Positions 53,989-61,295 of a stretch of 64,000 nucleotides of DNA are shown in pieces. The notes under the pieces were generated by a model that saw nothing but the letters and a program-made list of their open reading frames with translations, did no database searches and was not told the DNA's origin. Source of the DNA: an uncultured Bacteroides sp. Lineage in GTDB: Bacteria; Bacillota; Clostridia; Lachnospirales; Lachnospiraceae. Positions within the stretch are counted from its first letter, which is position 1, and every line of letters starts with the position of its first letter. A program made the position numbers and the translations under genes. The stretch spans positions 62,001-126,000 of the forward strand of contig CAMECH010000001.1 of NCBI GenBank assembly GCA_945913015.1, in the 5' to 3' direction.

Positions 53989-54150
53989 ACTAATCCTCCC
54001 TGTCGGAGCGTTTTTTGCGAAGACACGCGAGGAAAAATTCGCGAAAGCGATTTTTCCTCTGCGATAAGGGGCTGCTTTGCGGCTCCGACGCAAACAGCCG
54101 TGTGAAAAATCATCGCATCAGCATGATTTTTCACACTAATCCTCCCTGTC
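53989..54150. repeat. Palindromic element in the PFK leader, flanked by 16-base repeats
   Basis: ACTAATCCTCCCTGTC occurs at 53989-54004 and again at 54135-54150. Between them are two perfect-stem palindromes: GAGGAAAAAT/ATTTTTCCTC at 54029-54059 and GTGTGAAAAATCAT/ATGATTTTTCACAC at 54100-54136, plus an outer TCGGAGC/GCTCCGA pairing. The repeat arm supplies the PFK ribosome site. This looks like a small MITE-like insertion or a duplicated leader. Confidence 0.75.
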
Positions 54151-54309
54151 CGCAGACGCTGATACTCTTTCTAACTTTTACCACATACAGCATATTTTAC
54201 ACCAAAACGGTCAATCTGTCATTGAAAAATTTATGTAAAGATACAAATTTACAATTATATAAAAATACCGGAAACATTATTAATGAATCCGGCACAAGTC
54301 TTTAAAAAA

Positions 54310-54586
54310 TTAAAATCCACGCTGCTCTGCTTTGTGCAATAACAAACAGACGTTACCGGACCAGTTGGCTCGGCTCAGGTTTACTTCCGGCACACGAAAG
54401 CTTTCACTTAATGCTGCTACGTTCCCGTCCTGACATGATTCATGAATTTTCGTTGCGAAAGGCCCAAGCGTCAACACCACTTTTTCCGGGCAGCTCCATC
54501 CATTATTACCCGAGGCAGAGCATAACTCCTGCTATAGCGGATTGCAGGTACAGGGAACCGCTGACTCCCCAGCCGCGTGGAACCTA
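54310..54586 (-). ncRNA. ffs: Signal recognition particle RNA (large Gram-positive type)
   Basis: About 275 bases on the minus strand. The conserved domain IV loop is seen in GTCAGGACGGGAACGTAGCA, which binds Ffh, and the flanking GTGTGCCGGAAGT and AACCTGAGCC match Clostridial SRP RNAs. The 5' end (CCACGC) pairs with the 3' end (GCGTGG), followed by a T-rich tail. A strong promoter lies directly upstream. SRP RNA beside dnaX-ybaB-recR is the ancestral Firmicute order, here interrupted by the PFK gene. Confidence 0.93.
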
Positions 54587-54588
54587 AA

Positions 54589-54616
54589 TTATATCAGCAA
54601 ATAGCTGTTTTGTCAA
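54589..54616 (-). promoter_or_regulatory. SRP RNA promoter
   Basis: On the minus strand TTGACA, a 16-17-base spacer and a perfect TATAAT, ending about six bases before the RNA start. Confidence 0.85.
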
Positions 54617-54813
54617 CGAACCTTATCTTGTCAAAAAATGTCTGCCGGTTCATCGCATACTTACCGTGTGCATGATTGCACTTGTTGCAGTTCATGTCAT
54701 GGATACAGGAATTCAGCTTCCATCTTCTGACAGAAAGCACGGTAATTTTAATAAGAAAAACGAACCGGGTAATCTAGGTGGTGGAAATAAACGGCATACG
54801 CAATAAATATTAT

Positions 54814-55284
54814 TCAGAATCCACCATTTTGGTAAGCTCTTGCAATCACATATGACGGTTCATAATATGCACTGCAATTATAGTTATCAATCACATCACA
54901 AATAGGGTTATTATATACTCTGATAATTCCATCTACTTCATTTTCTTCCGGAAAAGCTGTATCTGAAATAAGTCTTTGGTATACTTTTCCCATTTGCGTA
55001 GGAGTTGGAACTTTTCTAACTAATTCATCATTTACCTTTGTGACATCTACATCCCCTTTTTCAAGAGAATATTCTCCTATCCAATCATCTTCTACTGCTA
55101 CAGGATTTTCTGCATGAAGTACATTTGCTACACTTATCAAATGTTTGAGATTTTCTTTTCCAATACTATTTACTACATAGCTATTTCTTTGATGAAGTTT
55201 CCTTGCTACACGTTCAATCATATAGCAGATAAAGTAAAGATCATTTTTTTGTATTTTTTCTTCCGGAAAGTATATATTTGTCAT
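54814..55284 (-). CDS. Partner (putative antitoxin) of the DUF3990 toxin
   Basis: 156 residues. The N-terminal part (NDLYFICYMIERVARKLHQR and the following LKHLISVANVLHAENP) resembles the short helical DUF3791 proteins that usually accompany DUF3990 genes; the remainder is an acidic, mixed segment without a known family. The start overlaps the toxin stop by four bases (ATGA). The tight pairing suggests a toxin-antitoxin or effector-immunity pair with this as the neutralising protein; the DUF3791 link is tentative. Confidence 0.6.
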   Translation of the reverse strand: MTNIYFPEEKIQKNDLYFICYMIERVARKLHQRNSYVVNSIGKENLKHLISVANVLHAENPVAVEDDWIGEYSLEKGDVDVTKVNDELVRKVPTPTQMGKVYQRLISDTAFPEENEVDGIIRVYNNPICDVIDNYNCSAYYEPSYVIARAYQNGGF

Positions 55285-55742
55285 AGAATATCACTCCCTT
55301 TAAAATGCAATGTTTTCAGTGCATCCTCTGTACAAAATACAATTTGATGAGTTGGATACTTAAATTTGACCAATTCCCAAAATGCAGCCTTACTGATATT
55401 TTCTGACATGTAATCTTCTACATAATCCCATATCTGATCATCTGCCATAGGTCCTTCCACAATATCATATCCATGCTCTATTCCACGCCTGCAATCCAAG
55501 ACAAACTGCAACCATTCTTCTGTCATCTCTGAAAAAGTACAGACATTTAATTCTTTGTTTTCCGCGTAATCATATTTATTGACAACTGACCCGCCTCGCT
55601 TTGTAAGTGCCCAGCGTTTTGCCTGCTTTTCGATATTTGTACAATAGAATCCATATCCAAAATCCTTGTAATGTCCATTTATAAGAATCTTAGGTTCCGG
55701 CACAATTACATTGCTTCCATGATATATTATATTTTTCTCCAT
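55281..55742 (-). CDS. DUF3990 ADP-ribosyltransferase-fold toxin
   Basis: 153 residues. IIYHGSNVIVPEP at the N-terminus, then GHYKDFGYGFYCTNIEKQAKRWA, and the QIVFCTEDAL segment near the C-terminus match DUF3990. The family has an ADP-ribosyltransferase-like fold and occurs in two-gene toxin-antitoxin-like modules of gut Firmicutes and Bacteroidetes. It would act in the cytoplasm on an unknown target. It precedes and overlaps its partner gene. No phage or transposase gene is adjacent, so it appears as a small chromosomal islet between SRP RNA and the HD-GYP gene. Confidence 0.82.
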   Translation of the reverse strand: MEKNIIYHGSNVIVPEPKILINGHYKDFGYGFYCTNIEKQAKRWALTKRGGSVVNKYDYAENKELNVCTFSEMTEEWLQFVLDCRRGIEHGYDIVEGPMADDQIWDYVEDYMSENISKAAFWELVKFKYPTHQIVFCTEDALKTLHFKGSDIL

Positions 55743-55809
55743 GTATGTACCCGCCTATTCTTTGTTTTTCATGTTTTATAAATCAATATGATTACTGTAA
55801 CATTCAAAA

Positions 55810-56841
55810 TTATTCATACACAATTCCGACCACCTGAATCTGGCTTTTTTTAATGTTCGCCATTGAAAGGTCAATTGTCTGCCCTGCAAGCTCAATAACA
55901 GGATGACTTATATCCTGCTTGTTAATTCCCTTAAGTCTTGCCGTATATCCGTTAGACAGCATAACCTTACTTCCGATATACGGATTAAGTATATTGGCGA
56001 AAAACTCCTCCAGAAGCAGTGTATCGTATTTTCCTTCTGACTCCTGCAGCATTATGGCACCTATTTTAAATGGACACAGCCTGTCCCTGTATGCTCTCTT
56101 TGCCGTCATCGCCTCATATGCGTCTACCATTCCGATTATACGCCCATACTCGCTGATTTCCTGAAAATGGTATCCCATCGGGTATCCTGTGCCATCACAT
56201 CTTTCATGATGATCAATAATAGGTCTTTTTATAATTTCAGGTATTTCACTTCCTTTAAGCATCATATATCCGTTAATTGAGTGCTTCTTAACCTGTTTAA
56301 ACTCTGCTTCGGTAAGCGGTCTTACTGAATCAAGTATATCAACCGGGACCTGGAGTTTTCCTATGTCATGTATAAGACCGGCAAGTGTCAGTTCCTGTGT
56401 CTTTTCAAAATTCATTCCATGCCAGTTTGCAAATTCACGGCAGATTAACGCAACATTTACAGAATGTGCAAATACAGTCTCGGAATAATCTCTTAACTGC
56501 ATTAACAAATCTATATATTCCAATGCCTGTGGCGAGCTCTTTACCAGCCCTATCACGTCGGCTATAATCGGCTTTACAAACTCTTCCGAGGCAAACACCG
56601 CTTTATTTCTTGCAAAAAGCATAGACTGTGCAAGCAATTTTATTACATTTTCAGCTTCATCCTGTTCGCTGCTGCCTGCAATGACCTTGACAGAGCGCAC
56701 TCTGTTTGACTTCATAAGGGCAATGATTCCGCTGTCAACGGTCTGCCCCTTATTGGCTATTCTCGTTCCAAATGCAGAACATACATCCTCTGCAACTGTC
56801 ATTCCTTCATGCAATTCACTTATATCGATTTTTTTAACCAT
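55810..56841 (-). CDS. HD-GYP domain protein, likely cyclic di-GMP phosphodiesterase
   Basis: 343 residues. A DUF3391-like N-terminal part (KIDISELHEGMTVAEDV) is followed by an HD-GYP domain with LAGLIHDIGKLQVP near 156 and HHERCDGTGYPMG near 215, the metal and substrate motifs of the family, so activity is plausible. It lies 13 bases after the S26 peptidase gene on the same strand and may be co-transcribed with the precursor-peptide gene, though it is more likely a general signalling enzyme. Confidence 0.92.
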   Translation of the reverse strand: MVKKIDISELHEGMTVAEDVCSAFGTRIANKGQTVDSGIIALMKSNRVRSVKVIAGSSEQDEAENVIKLLAQSMLFARNKAVFASEEFVKPIIADVIGLVKSSPQALEYIDLLMQLRDYSETVFAHSVNVALICREFANWHGMNFEKTQELTLAGLIHDIGKLQVPVDILDSVRPLTEAEFKQVKKHSINGYMMLKGSEIPEIIKRPIIDHHERCDGTGYPMGYHFQEISEYGRIIGMVDAYEAMTAKRAYRDRLCPFKIGAIMLQESEGKYDTLLLEEFFANILNPYIGSKVMLSNGYTARLKGINKQDISHPVIELAGQTIDLSMANIKKSQIQVVGIVYE

Positions 56842-56853
56842 GTATTCCTCATT

Positions 56854-57309
56854 TCAACTCGCTATTTTTCGCAATAATCTTTTAACTGATGCCACCGCAA
56901 GGCTCACAGGTCTTCTTACAGGTCTCATAAAAAGCCATATTGCACAGGGTATCCTGTAAAGCAGTGAGTCCGTATATATTTTTTTATCTTTCCTTATTAG
57001 TACAGTCATTTTCCCCTTTATCTGATCTGCACGCAGAGGTCCTTCTATCGTCGTCTGATTGTCTCCAACCATATAATAACCTTTTTTATCCCTTTTGTAC
57101 AGCCTGTGAATCACCAGTATCCCTTCGTCGCGTCTGTACAGAACAACATCCCCCCGCTTAATTTTTGATGTATCCGCTTTCTGCACTATCACAGCATCCC
57201 TTCCCGGAACAATTACAGGATACATGCTATACCCTTGCGGTTTTATCATTACAGCCTTCCCGGCTTCAAGCAAATGCTCTATATTCTGTTTTTGCAATTC
57301 ATCACACAT
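56854..57309 (-). CDS. S26-family signal peptidase-like protein
   Basis: 151 residues from the ATG at 57309 (CGGCGGAAA upstream). PQGYSMYPVI near residue 28 contains the catalytic Ser; KIKRGDVVLYRR and GILVIHRLYKRDKKGYYMVGDN follow, with His in IHR where SipW/ER-type peptidases have their general base. A hydrophobic stretch near the C-terminus (LLYRIPCAIWLFM) may anchor it. It lies 80 bases downstream of the first precursor-like peptide on the same strand and is the obvious candidate to cut the peptides at the shared VFAASGD motif; that link is inference. Confidence 0.82.
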   Translation of the reverse strand: MCDELQKQNIEHLLEAGKAVMIKPQGYSMYPVIVPGRDAVIVQKADTSKIKRGDVVLYRRDEGILVIHRLYKRDKKGYYMVGDNQTTIEGPLRADQIKGKMTVLIRKDKKIYTDSLLYRIPCAIWLFMRPVRRPVSLAVASVKRLLRKIAS

Positions 57310-57389
57310 TTTCCGCCGGTTCCTCACTGATTAAAATAAAGGCAGGATAGTTCGCATACCATCCTGCCCTAAAATGCATTATTACAATA

Positions 57390-57629
57390 TTACTTCTCCG
57401 GCATGCCGTCAGGACATCCCTTATAATCCTTCTTATAGTATGCGCCCGTGCTCTCTCTTCCGTCTGTAGCTGAACAAGCCTGACATGTATCAATACCGTC
57501 GCTTGCCTGCTTTCTTCCATATCTGCAGACTACATCGCCGCCTTCACGCTCATTATCTCCGCTCGCTGCAAACACTCCCTCTGCCTTCTCATCAACTACC
57601 TCTACTACAGGCTTGTTATACTCTTTCAT
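57390..57629 (-). CDS. Candidate RiPP precursor peptide 1
   Basis: 79 residues from the ATG at 57629 (AAGGGAGAGATGATT upstream). The first 25 residues (MKEYNKPVVEVVDEK, then AEGVFAASGD) look like a leader, and EGVFAASGD occupies residues 17-25 exactly as in the second peptide at 60908-61222. The remainder is hydrophilic with four cysteines (35, 49, 52, 72), including CQAC. It has its own promoter, divergent from the PqqD-HPr-kinase gene, and precedes an S26 peptidase gene. It is probably exported and processed. No known precursor family recognised. Confidence 0.75.
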   Translation of the reverse strand: MKEYNKPVVEVVDEKAEGVFAASGDNEREGGDVVCRYGRKQASDGIDTCQACSATDGRESTGAYYKKDYKGCPDGMPEK

Positions 57630-57688
57630 AATCATCTCTCCCTTATATAAAAATTAAATCAATTATGACATCTGTAATAAGTGCCTTA

Positions 57689-57718
57689 ATTATAATTATA
57701 ATATTCTCAATTTGTCAA
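57689..57718 (-). promoter_or_regulatory. Promoter of precursor peptide 1
   Basis: On the minus strand TTGACA, an 18-base spacer and a perfect TATAAT, about 60 bases before the start codon. On the other strand TATAAT at about 57759 may serve the divergent kinase gene. Confidence 0.65.
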
Positions 57719-57820
57719 TATTAGAATATAAATTTTTATAGCAATTCTATTAGCAAACTGATATAATTTAAATATTTTAAGTATGACATTAATTAAAGCA
57801 TTTCCGGAGTGAAGATTGGT

Positions 57821-59005
57821 ATGAAAAATTACGCTGATAACATTACGGTTTCTGACGAATATATTTTGAGACAATTACATGGTAAAAATTATCTGCTGCC
57901 CATCGGACAGAAGGTTGCGGCACGCTGCAACAGCATAGAGCTTAACGAAAGCAGTCTGCTGCTTTGGAATGCCATTAAATCAGGTGTTCCCCGTACAGAG
58001 CTTATAAATATTTTAAAAGATTACTACCAAAACCAAAACCTCAATGATGACGAGCTTCTTGAAGATGTGAATGCATTTATAACACAGCTTCTCCGCTCCG
58101 GGGCTCTTAAGGATGAAACAAAGCCGTCCGTCACCCCAAACAGATACTTTCGCTTTGCTTCAGTTACAATCGGCTTTACCGGTTATGATAAATGCCTTGA
58201 CTCCTCACTGGATGATTTTTCCTGTGACTGCGGCAGCGATTCTGTCACTCAGCACTGGCTTTTAAGACCACTTACATATATGCCTGCTTTTTCCGGGAAA
58301 CTTATCATCAATAACAGACAGCTTACCCTGTTTTTGAATGAAGAAAGTTATATACTTATGTTTCCTTCAAACAGGCACCTTTTGATGTGTACTATTTCAA
58401 GAGACGGAAGTTTTGCTGAATTTTTTTATGACCACAGTCTCGAAAGCGACGCAAAAGCTGAACTTTTTTACGGCATGCGCAATGCATTTCTTGTTGCAGC
58501 GCAGAATAACGGACTGTTTGCGCTTCATTCCGCATCAATTGAATATAACGGGAAAGCGTGGCTTTTTTCCGGCAAATCCGGCACGGGCAAATCTACCCAT
58601 ACAAAATTATGGAATGAGCTTTATAATACAAAACTAATTAATGGTGACATCAATTTAATCGGCATTGAGAATAACACGGTCATGACCTACGGAACCCCGT
58701 GGTGCGGTACATCCGGGATATACTCTACCGAAAAATTCCCGCTTGGCGGAATTGTCATTTTAAAGCAGGCATCCTTCAATAAAGTTGAAGAATTGTCTGA
58801 GGACAGCCGTCAGCTTCTTGTTGCCCAAAGAATGCTGTCACCTACATGGCTTTCTTCTCAAACAGACAGAAACCTTGATTTTGCGGACGTAATACAGAAA
58901 CATATAAATGTATGCCGGCTTTTATGCAATACACAGCCGGAGGCCGCAAAGGTAATGAAGGACTACATTGATTCTAAAGCAGGCGCTTGCGGAATTGGAG
59001 ATTAG
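57821..59005 (+). CDS. PqqD-like domain fused to HPr-kinase-like domain
   Basis: 394 residues from the ATG at 57821. Residues about 10-100 (EYILRQLHGKNYLLPIGQ, then ELNESSLLLWNAIKSG) are a PqqD-like fold, the RiPP recognition element that binds leader peptides. After a beta-rich region, residues about 225-380 form an HPr-kinase/PEP-carboxykinase-like P-loop domain (LFSGKSGTGKSTHTKLW near 250, then GDINLIG and GTPWCGTSG). Stand-alone HPrK-like kinases tailor lasso peptides such as paeninodin. Fusion to a PqqD domain suggests a kinase that finds its peptide by the leader. The first codons (ATGAAAAATTACGCTGAT) coincide with the arm of the dispersed repeat. Confidence 0.85.
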   Translation: MKNYADNITVSDEYILRQLHGKNYLLPIGQKVAARCNSIELNESSLLLWNAIKSGVPRTELINILKDYYQNQNLNDDELLEDVNAFITQLLRSGALKDETKPSVTPNRYFRFASVTIGFTGYDKCLDSSLDDFSCDCGSDSVTQHWLLRPLTYMPAFSGKLIINNRQLTLFLNEESYILMFPSNRHLLMCTISRDGSFAEFFYDHSLESDAKAELFYGMRNAFLVAAQNNGLFALHSASIEYNGKAWLFSGKSGTGKSTHTKLWNELYNTKLINGDINLIGIENNTVMTYGTPWCGTSGIYSTEKFPLGGIVILKQASFNKVEELSEDSRQLLVAQRMLSPTWLSSQTDRNLDFADVIQKHINVCRLLCNTQPEAAKVMKDYIDSKAGACGIGD

Positions 59006-59012
59006 TGTTGCA

Positions 59013-59081
59013 GAGCCAAATCTGATATTTGGCTCGCGATTCCTCCGACGCCAAAGCGTCTGCGGAATGGAGATTATTATG
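59013..59081 (+). repeat. Hairpins and start-proximal repeat before the ABC exporter
   Basis: GAGCCAAAT/ATTTGGCTC (59013-59035) forms a hairpin, then GACGC-CAAA-GCGTC (59047-59060) runs into the ribosome site GGAATGGAGATTATT and the ATG. The last 35 bases are nearly identical to the copy in front of the response regulator at 23600. Confidence 0.8.
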
Positions 59082-60848
59082 ACTGAAAAAGAAAAACGTG
59101 TGCAGTTTTATATCAGACGAATTAAAGAAGGCAGGCTTAAGGAGCTTTTTGCCCAGACGGTATGGCTGTACTCATATGTTCGCCGGTACTGGAAATCCAT
59201 AATTATTTATACACTTATCGGACTTACCGGAACTGCGACTTCGCTTATCAGCAGTATTATTTCAAAGGATATGGTAGATATTATTACCGGACATCAGACA
59301 GGAGCGCTTGTCAGAACCTTCTGTCTTTTTATAGGCTTCTCAGTCGGCAACATACTTGTCACCCAGCTTTCAAACTATGTGTCAAACATTATTTCACTGC
59401 GTGTTGACACCGACATAAAGGCTGATATTTTCGATAAAATGCTCATAACTGACCTGGAGTCTCTTACTAAGTATCATACCGGAGACTTAATGACACGGTG
59501 GAACTCGGATGCGTCAACAATTTCAAACGGAGTTCTTAACTGGATTCCCAATCTTATAATATATATCGTTAAATTTATAAGCTCATTTGCCGTTGTTATA
59601 TATTACGACCCTGAGTTTGCACTTCTTGCAATCATGGGAATTCCGGTAAGCATAATAATGTCGCGCTCCGTCTTAAAGCGTATCCAGAGTAACAATAAGG
59701 AAGCTGCTGCGATGAACGCCAGAATGTCAGGCTTTAATCAGGAAGCATTTTCCAATATACAGACTATCAAGGCTTTTGACCTGCTAAAGGTTTATTCTCT
59801 GCGTCTGCGCCAGTATCAGAGCGAGTATAAGCAGATGCGTACAGGATATCTTCGCCTCAGCATGCTTACATCCGTAATAATGTCTCTGGTAGGCATTCTC
59901 GTTTCCTACAGCTGCTATGCCCTCGGAATATACCGTGTATGGAGCGGAGCGATATCCTACGGAACAATGACACTGTTTCTTTCACTTGCAAACTCCCTTA
60001 CAGGCACGTTAAACTGCCTGATTTCACTCGTTCCTACAGCGATTTCAATAACGACCTCTGCCGGACGTCTTATGGACATTCTAAATATGCCAAAGGAAGA
60101 TTTTTCAAAACGCAGCGAAGTGTCAGACTTCTACAACAGACACAGCAGCTATGGCCTGTCCGTAAAACTGCACGACATTACATATTCCTACAACAATGGT
60201 AATCTGGTATTTAAAAATGCTTCATTTGAAGCACATCCTCATAAAATTACCGCCCTTGTAGGGCCTTCCGGGGAAGGAAAAACCACCATGCTCCGCATTA
60301 TTCTAGCGCTTTTAAAGCCTCAGTCGGGTGAACTCTCAATTGCTGCCGGCAATGACAGTTCGGCACACATTGAATTTTCTCCGTCCATCCGCCAGCTTTT
60401 CTCTTATGTTCCTCAGGGAAATACTATGTTTTCCGGGACAATTGCAGAAAACATGCGCACAGTAAAACCTGATGCCTCAAACGAAGATATCAGGCAGGCG
60501 CTTGAGCTTGCCTGCGCATGGGATTTTGTATCTGCACTTCCCGAAGGAATAGACAGCAAAATTGGCGAGCGCGGTCAGGGCTTATCAGAAGGACAGTCCC
60601 AGCGCCTTGCAATAGCCAGGGCGCTTCTTCGCAATTCACCTATCCTTCTGCTCGATGAAGCAACATCCGCACTTGACTCTGCAACCGAGCGCAATATTTT
60701 AAATAATATCATGAAGGATACTTATCCGAGAACATGTATTGTAACAACGCACCGCCCTGCTGTTTTATCAATGTGTGACTACGTATATATGATTTCAGAT
60801 AAGCAGTGCCGTCTGTTGAGTGAAGATGAAAAACCGCTGCAAGCCTGA
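59079..60848 (+). CDS. ABC exporter (fused membrane and ATPase domains)
   Basis: 589 residues from the ATG at 59079 (GGAATGGAGATTATT upstream). Six membrane helices (about 35-320) are followed by an ATPase domain: Walker A VGPSGEGKTTML near 394, signature LSEGQSQRLAIARALL near 501, Walker B PILLLDEATSALD near 523. There is no N-terminal C39 peptidase, so leader removal must come from another enzyme, probably the S26 peptidase. Located between two precursor-like peptides and after the PqqD-kinase gene, it is the likely peptide exporter. Confidence 0.9.
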   Translation: MTEKEKRVQFYIRRIKEGRLKELFAQTVWLYSYVRRYWKSIIIYTLIGLTGTATSLISSIISKDMVDIITGHQTGALVRTFCLFIGFSVGNILVTQLSNYVSNIISLRVDTDIKADIFDKMLITDLESLTKYHTGDLMTRWNSDASTISNGVLNWIPNLIIYIVKFISSFAVVIYYDPEFALLAIMGIPVSIIMSRSVLKRIQSNNKEAAAMNARMSGFNQEAFSNIQTIKAFDLLKVYSLRLRQYQSEYKQMRTGYLRLSMLTSVIMSLVGILVSYSCYALGIYRVWSGAISYGTMTLFLSLANSLTGTLNCLISLVPTAISITTSAGRLMDILNMPKEDFSKRSEVSDFYNRHSSYGLSVKLHDITYSYNNGNLVFKNASFEAHPHKITALVGPSGEGKTTMLRIILALLKPQSGELSIAAGNDSSAHIEFSPSIRQLFSYVPQGNTMFSGTIAENMRTVKPDASNEDIRQALELACAWDFVSALPEGIDSKIGERGQGLSEGQSQRLAIARALLRNSPILLLDEATSALDSATERNILNNIMKDTYPRTCIVTTHRPAVLSMCDYVYMISDKQCRLLSEDEKPLQA

Positions 60849-60907
60849 TATAATATCAGCTTTGCAGCGGTTTTCTTATCACTGTTTTAATTATTATCTA
60901 TGCTGTG

Positions 60908-61222
60908 TTACCATGCCCTGTCATGAGGCTGCTTGCCTTCCTGTTCCCAGCCCGGCTTACGTTTTCCATTATCCTCATCATAAGAACCATACTGATACTC
61001 TTCAAGTCCGCAGTAACCTGCTCCTCTGTAGCAGTTACATCCAAGACAGCCAAACGTCTCTTTGACAGTTCCGTCTGAAGATGTGTAATTTGTATTCTGG
61101 AAGACTCCGTTCATGTACTTGCTCTCGCACTTAGGATGCCCCTGAGCGTCTCCGCTTGCAGCAAATACACCTTCGTTTATATCTTCTGAAATGGCAACTT
61201 CAGGTCTCATATACTTTTTCAT
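60908..61222 (-). CDS. Candidate RiPP precursor peptide 2
   Basis: 104 residues from the ATG at 61222 (AAAGGAGGTATAGCG upstream). MKKYMRPEVAISEDIN precedes EGVFAASGD at residues 17-25, identical in sequence and position to peptide 1, and the first residues share the pattern MK-Y-(K/R)P-V. The rest is polar, rich in Gly, Tyr and Glu, with five cysteines, four of them in FGCLGCNCYRGAGYCGLEEY. It is followed by a charged tail (GKRKPGWEQEGKQPHDRAW). It lies convergent to the ABC exporter and downstream of a nucleotidyltransferase gene. A ribosomal, exported and modified peptide is the best reading. Confidence 0.75.
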   Translation of the reverse strand: MKKYMRPEVAISEDINEGVFAASGDAQGHPKCESKYMNGVFQNTNYTSSDGTVKETFGCLGCNCYRGAGYCGLEEYQYGSYDEDNGKRKPGWEQEGKQPHDRAW

Positions 61223-61295
61223 CGCTATACCTCCTTTATCTAATACTCCCATATCTATTATATTAATCTGGTTTAATAAGTCAACAGTTTCTTAA

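Noticed and set aside
53989-54093. Extended N-terminus of the second PFK
   Set aside because: The extra 35 codons translate a palindromic repeat and precede the canonical MRKIGMLTSGGD start, which has its own ribosome site.
54617-54813. Possible further gene or RNA between the SRP RNA promoter and the toxin partner
   Set aside because: No promoter, hairpin or coding frame with a ribosome site could be supported in this stretch.
58968-59078. Extended N-terminus of the ABC exporter
   Set aside because: It overlaps the kinase gene end and translates repeat hairpins; the ATG at 59079 has a proper ribosome site.
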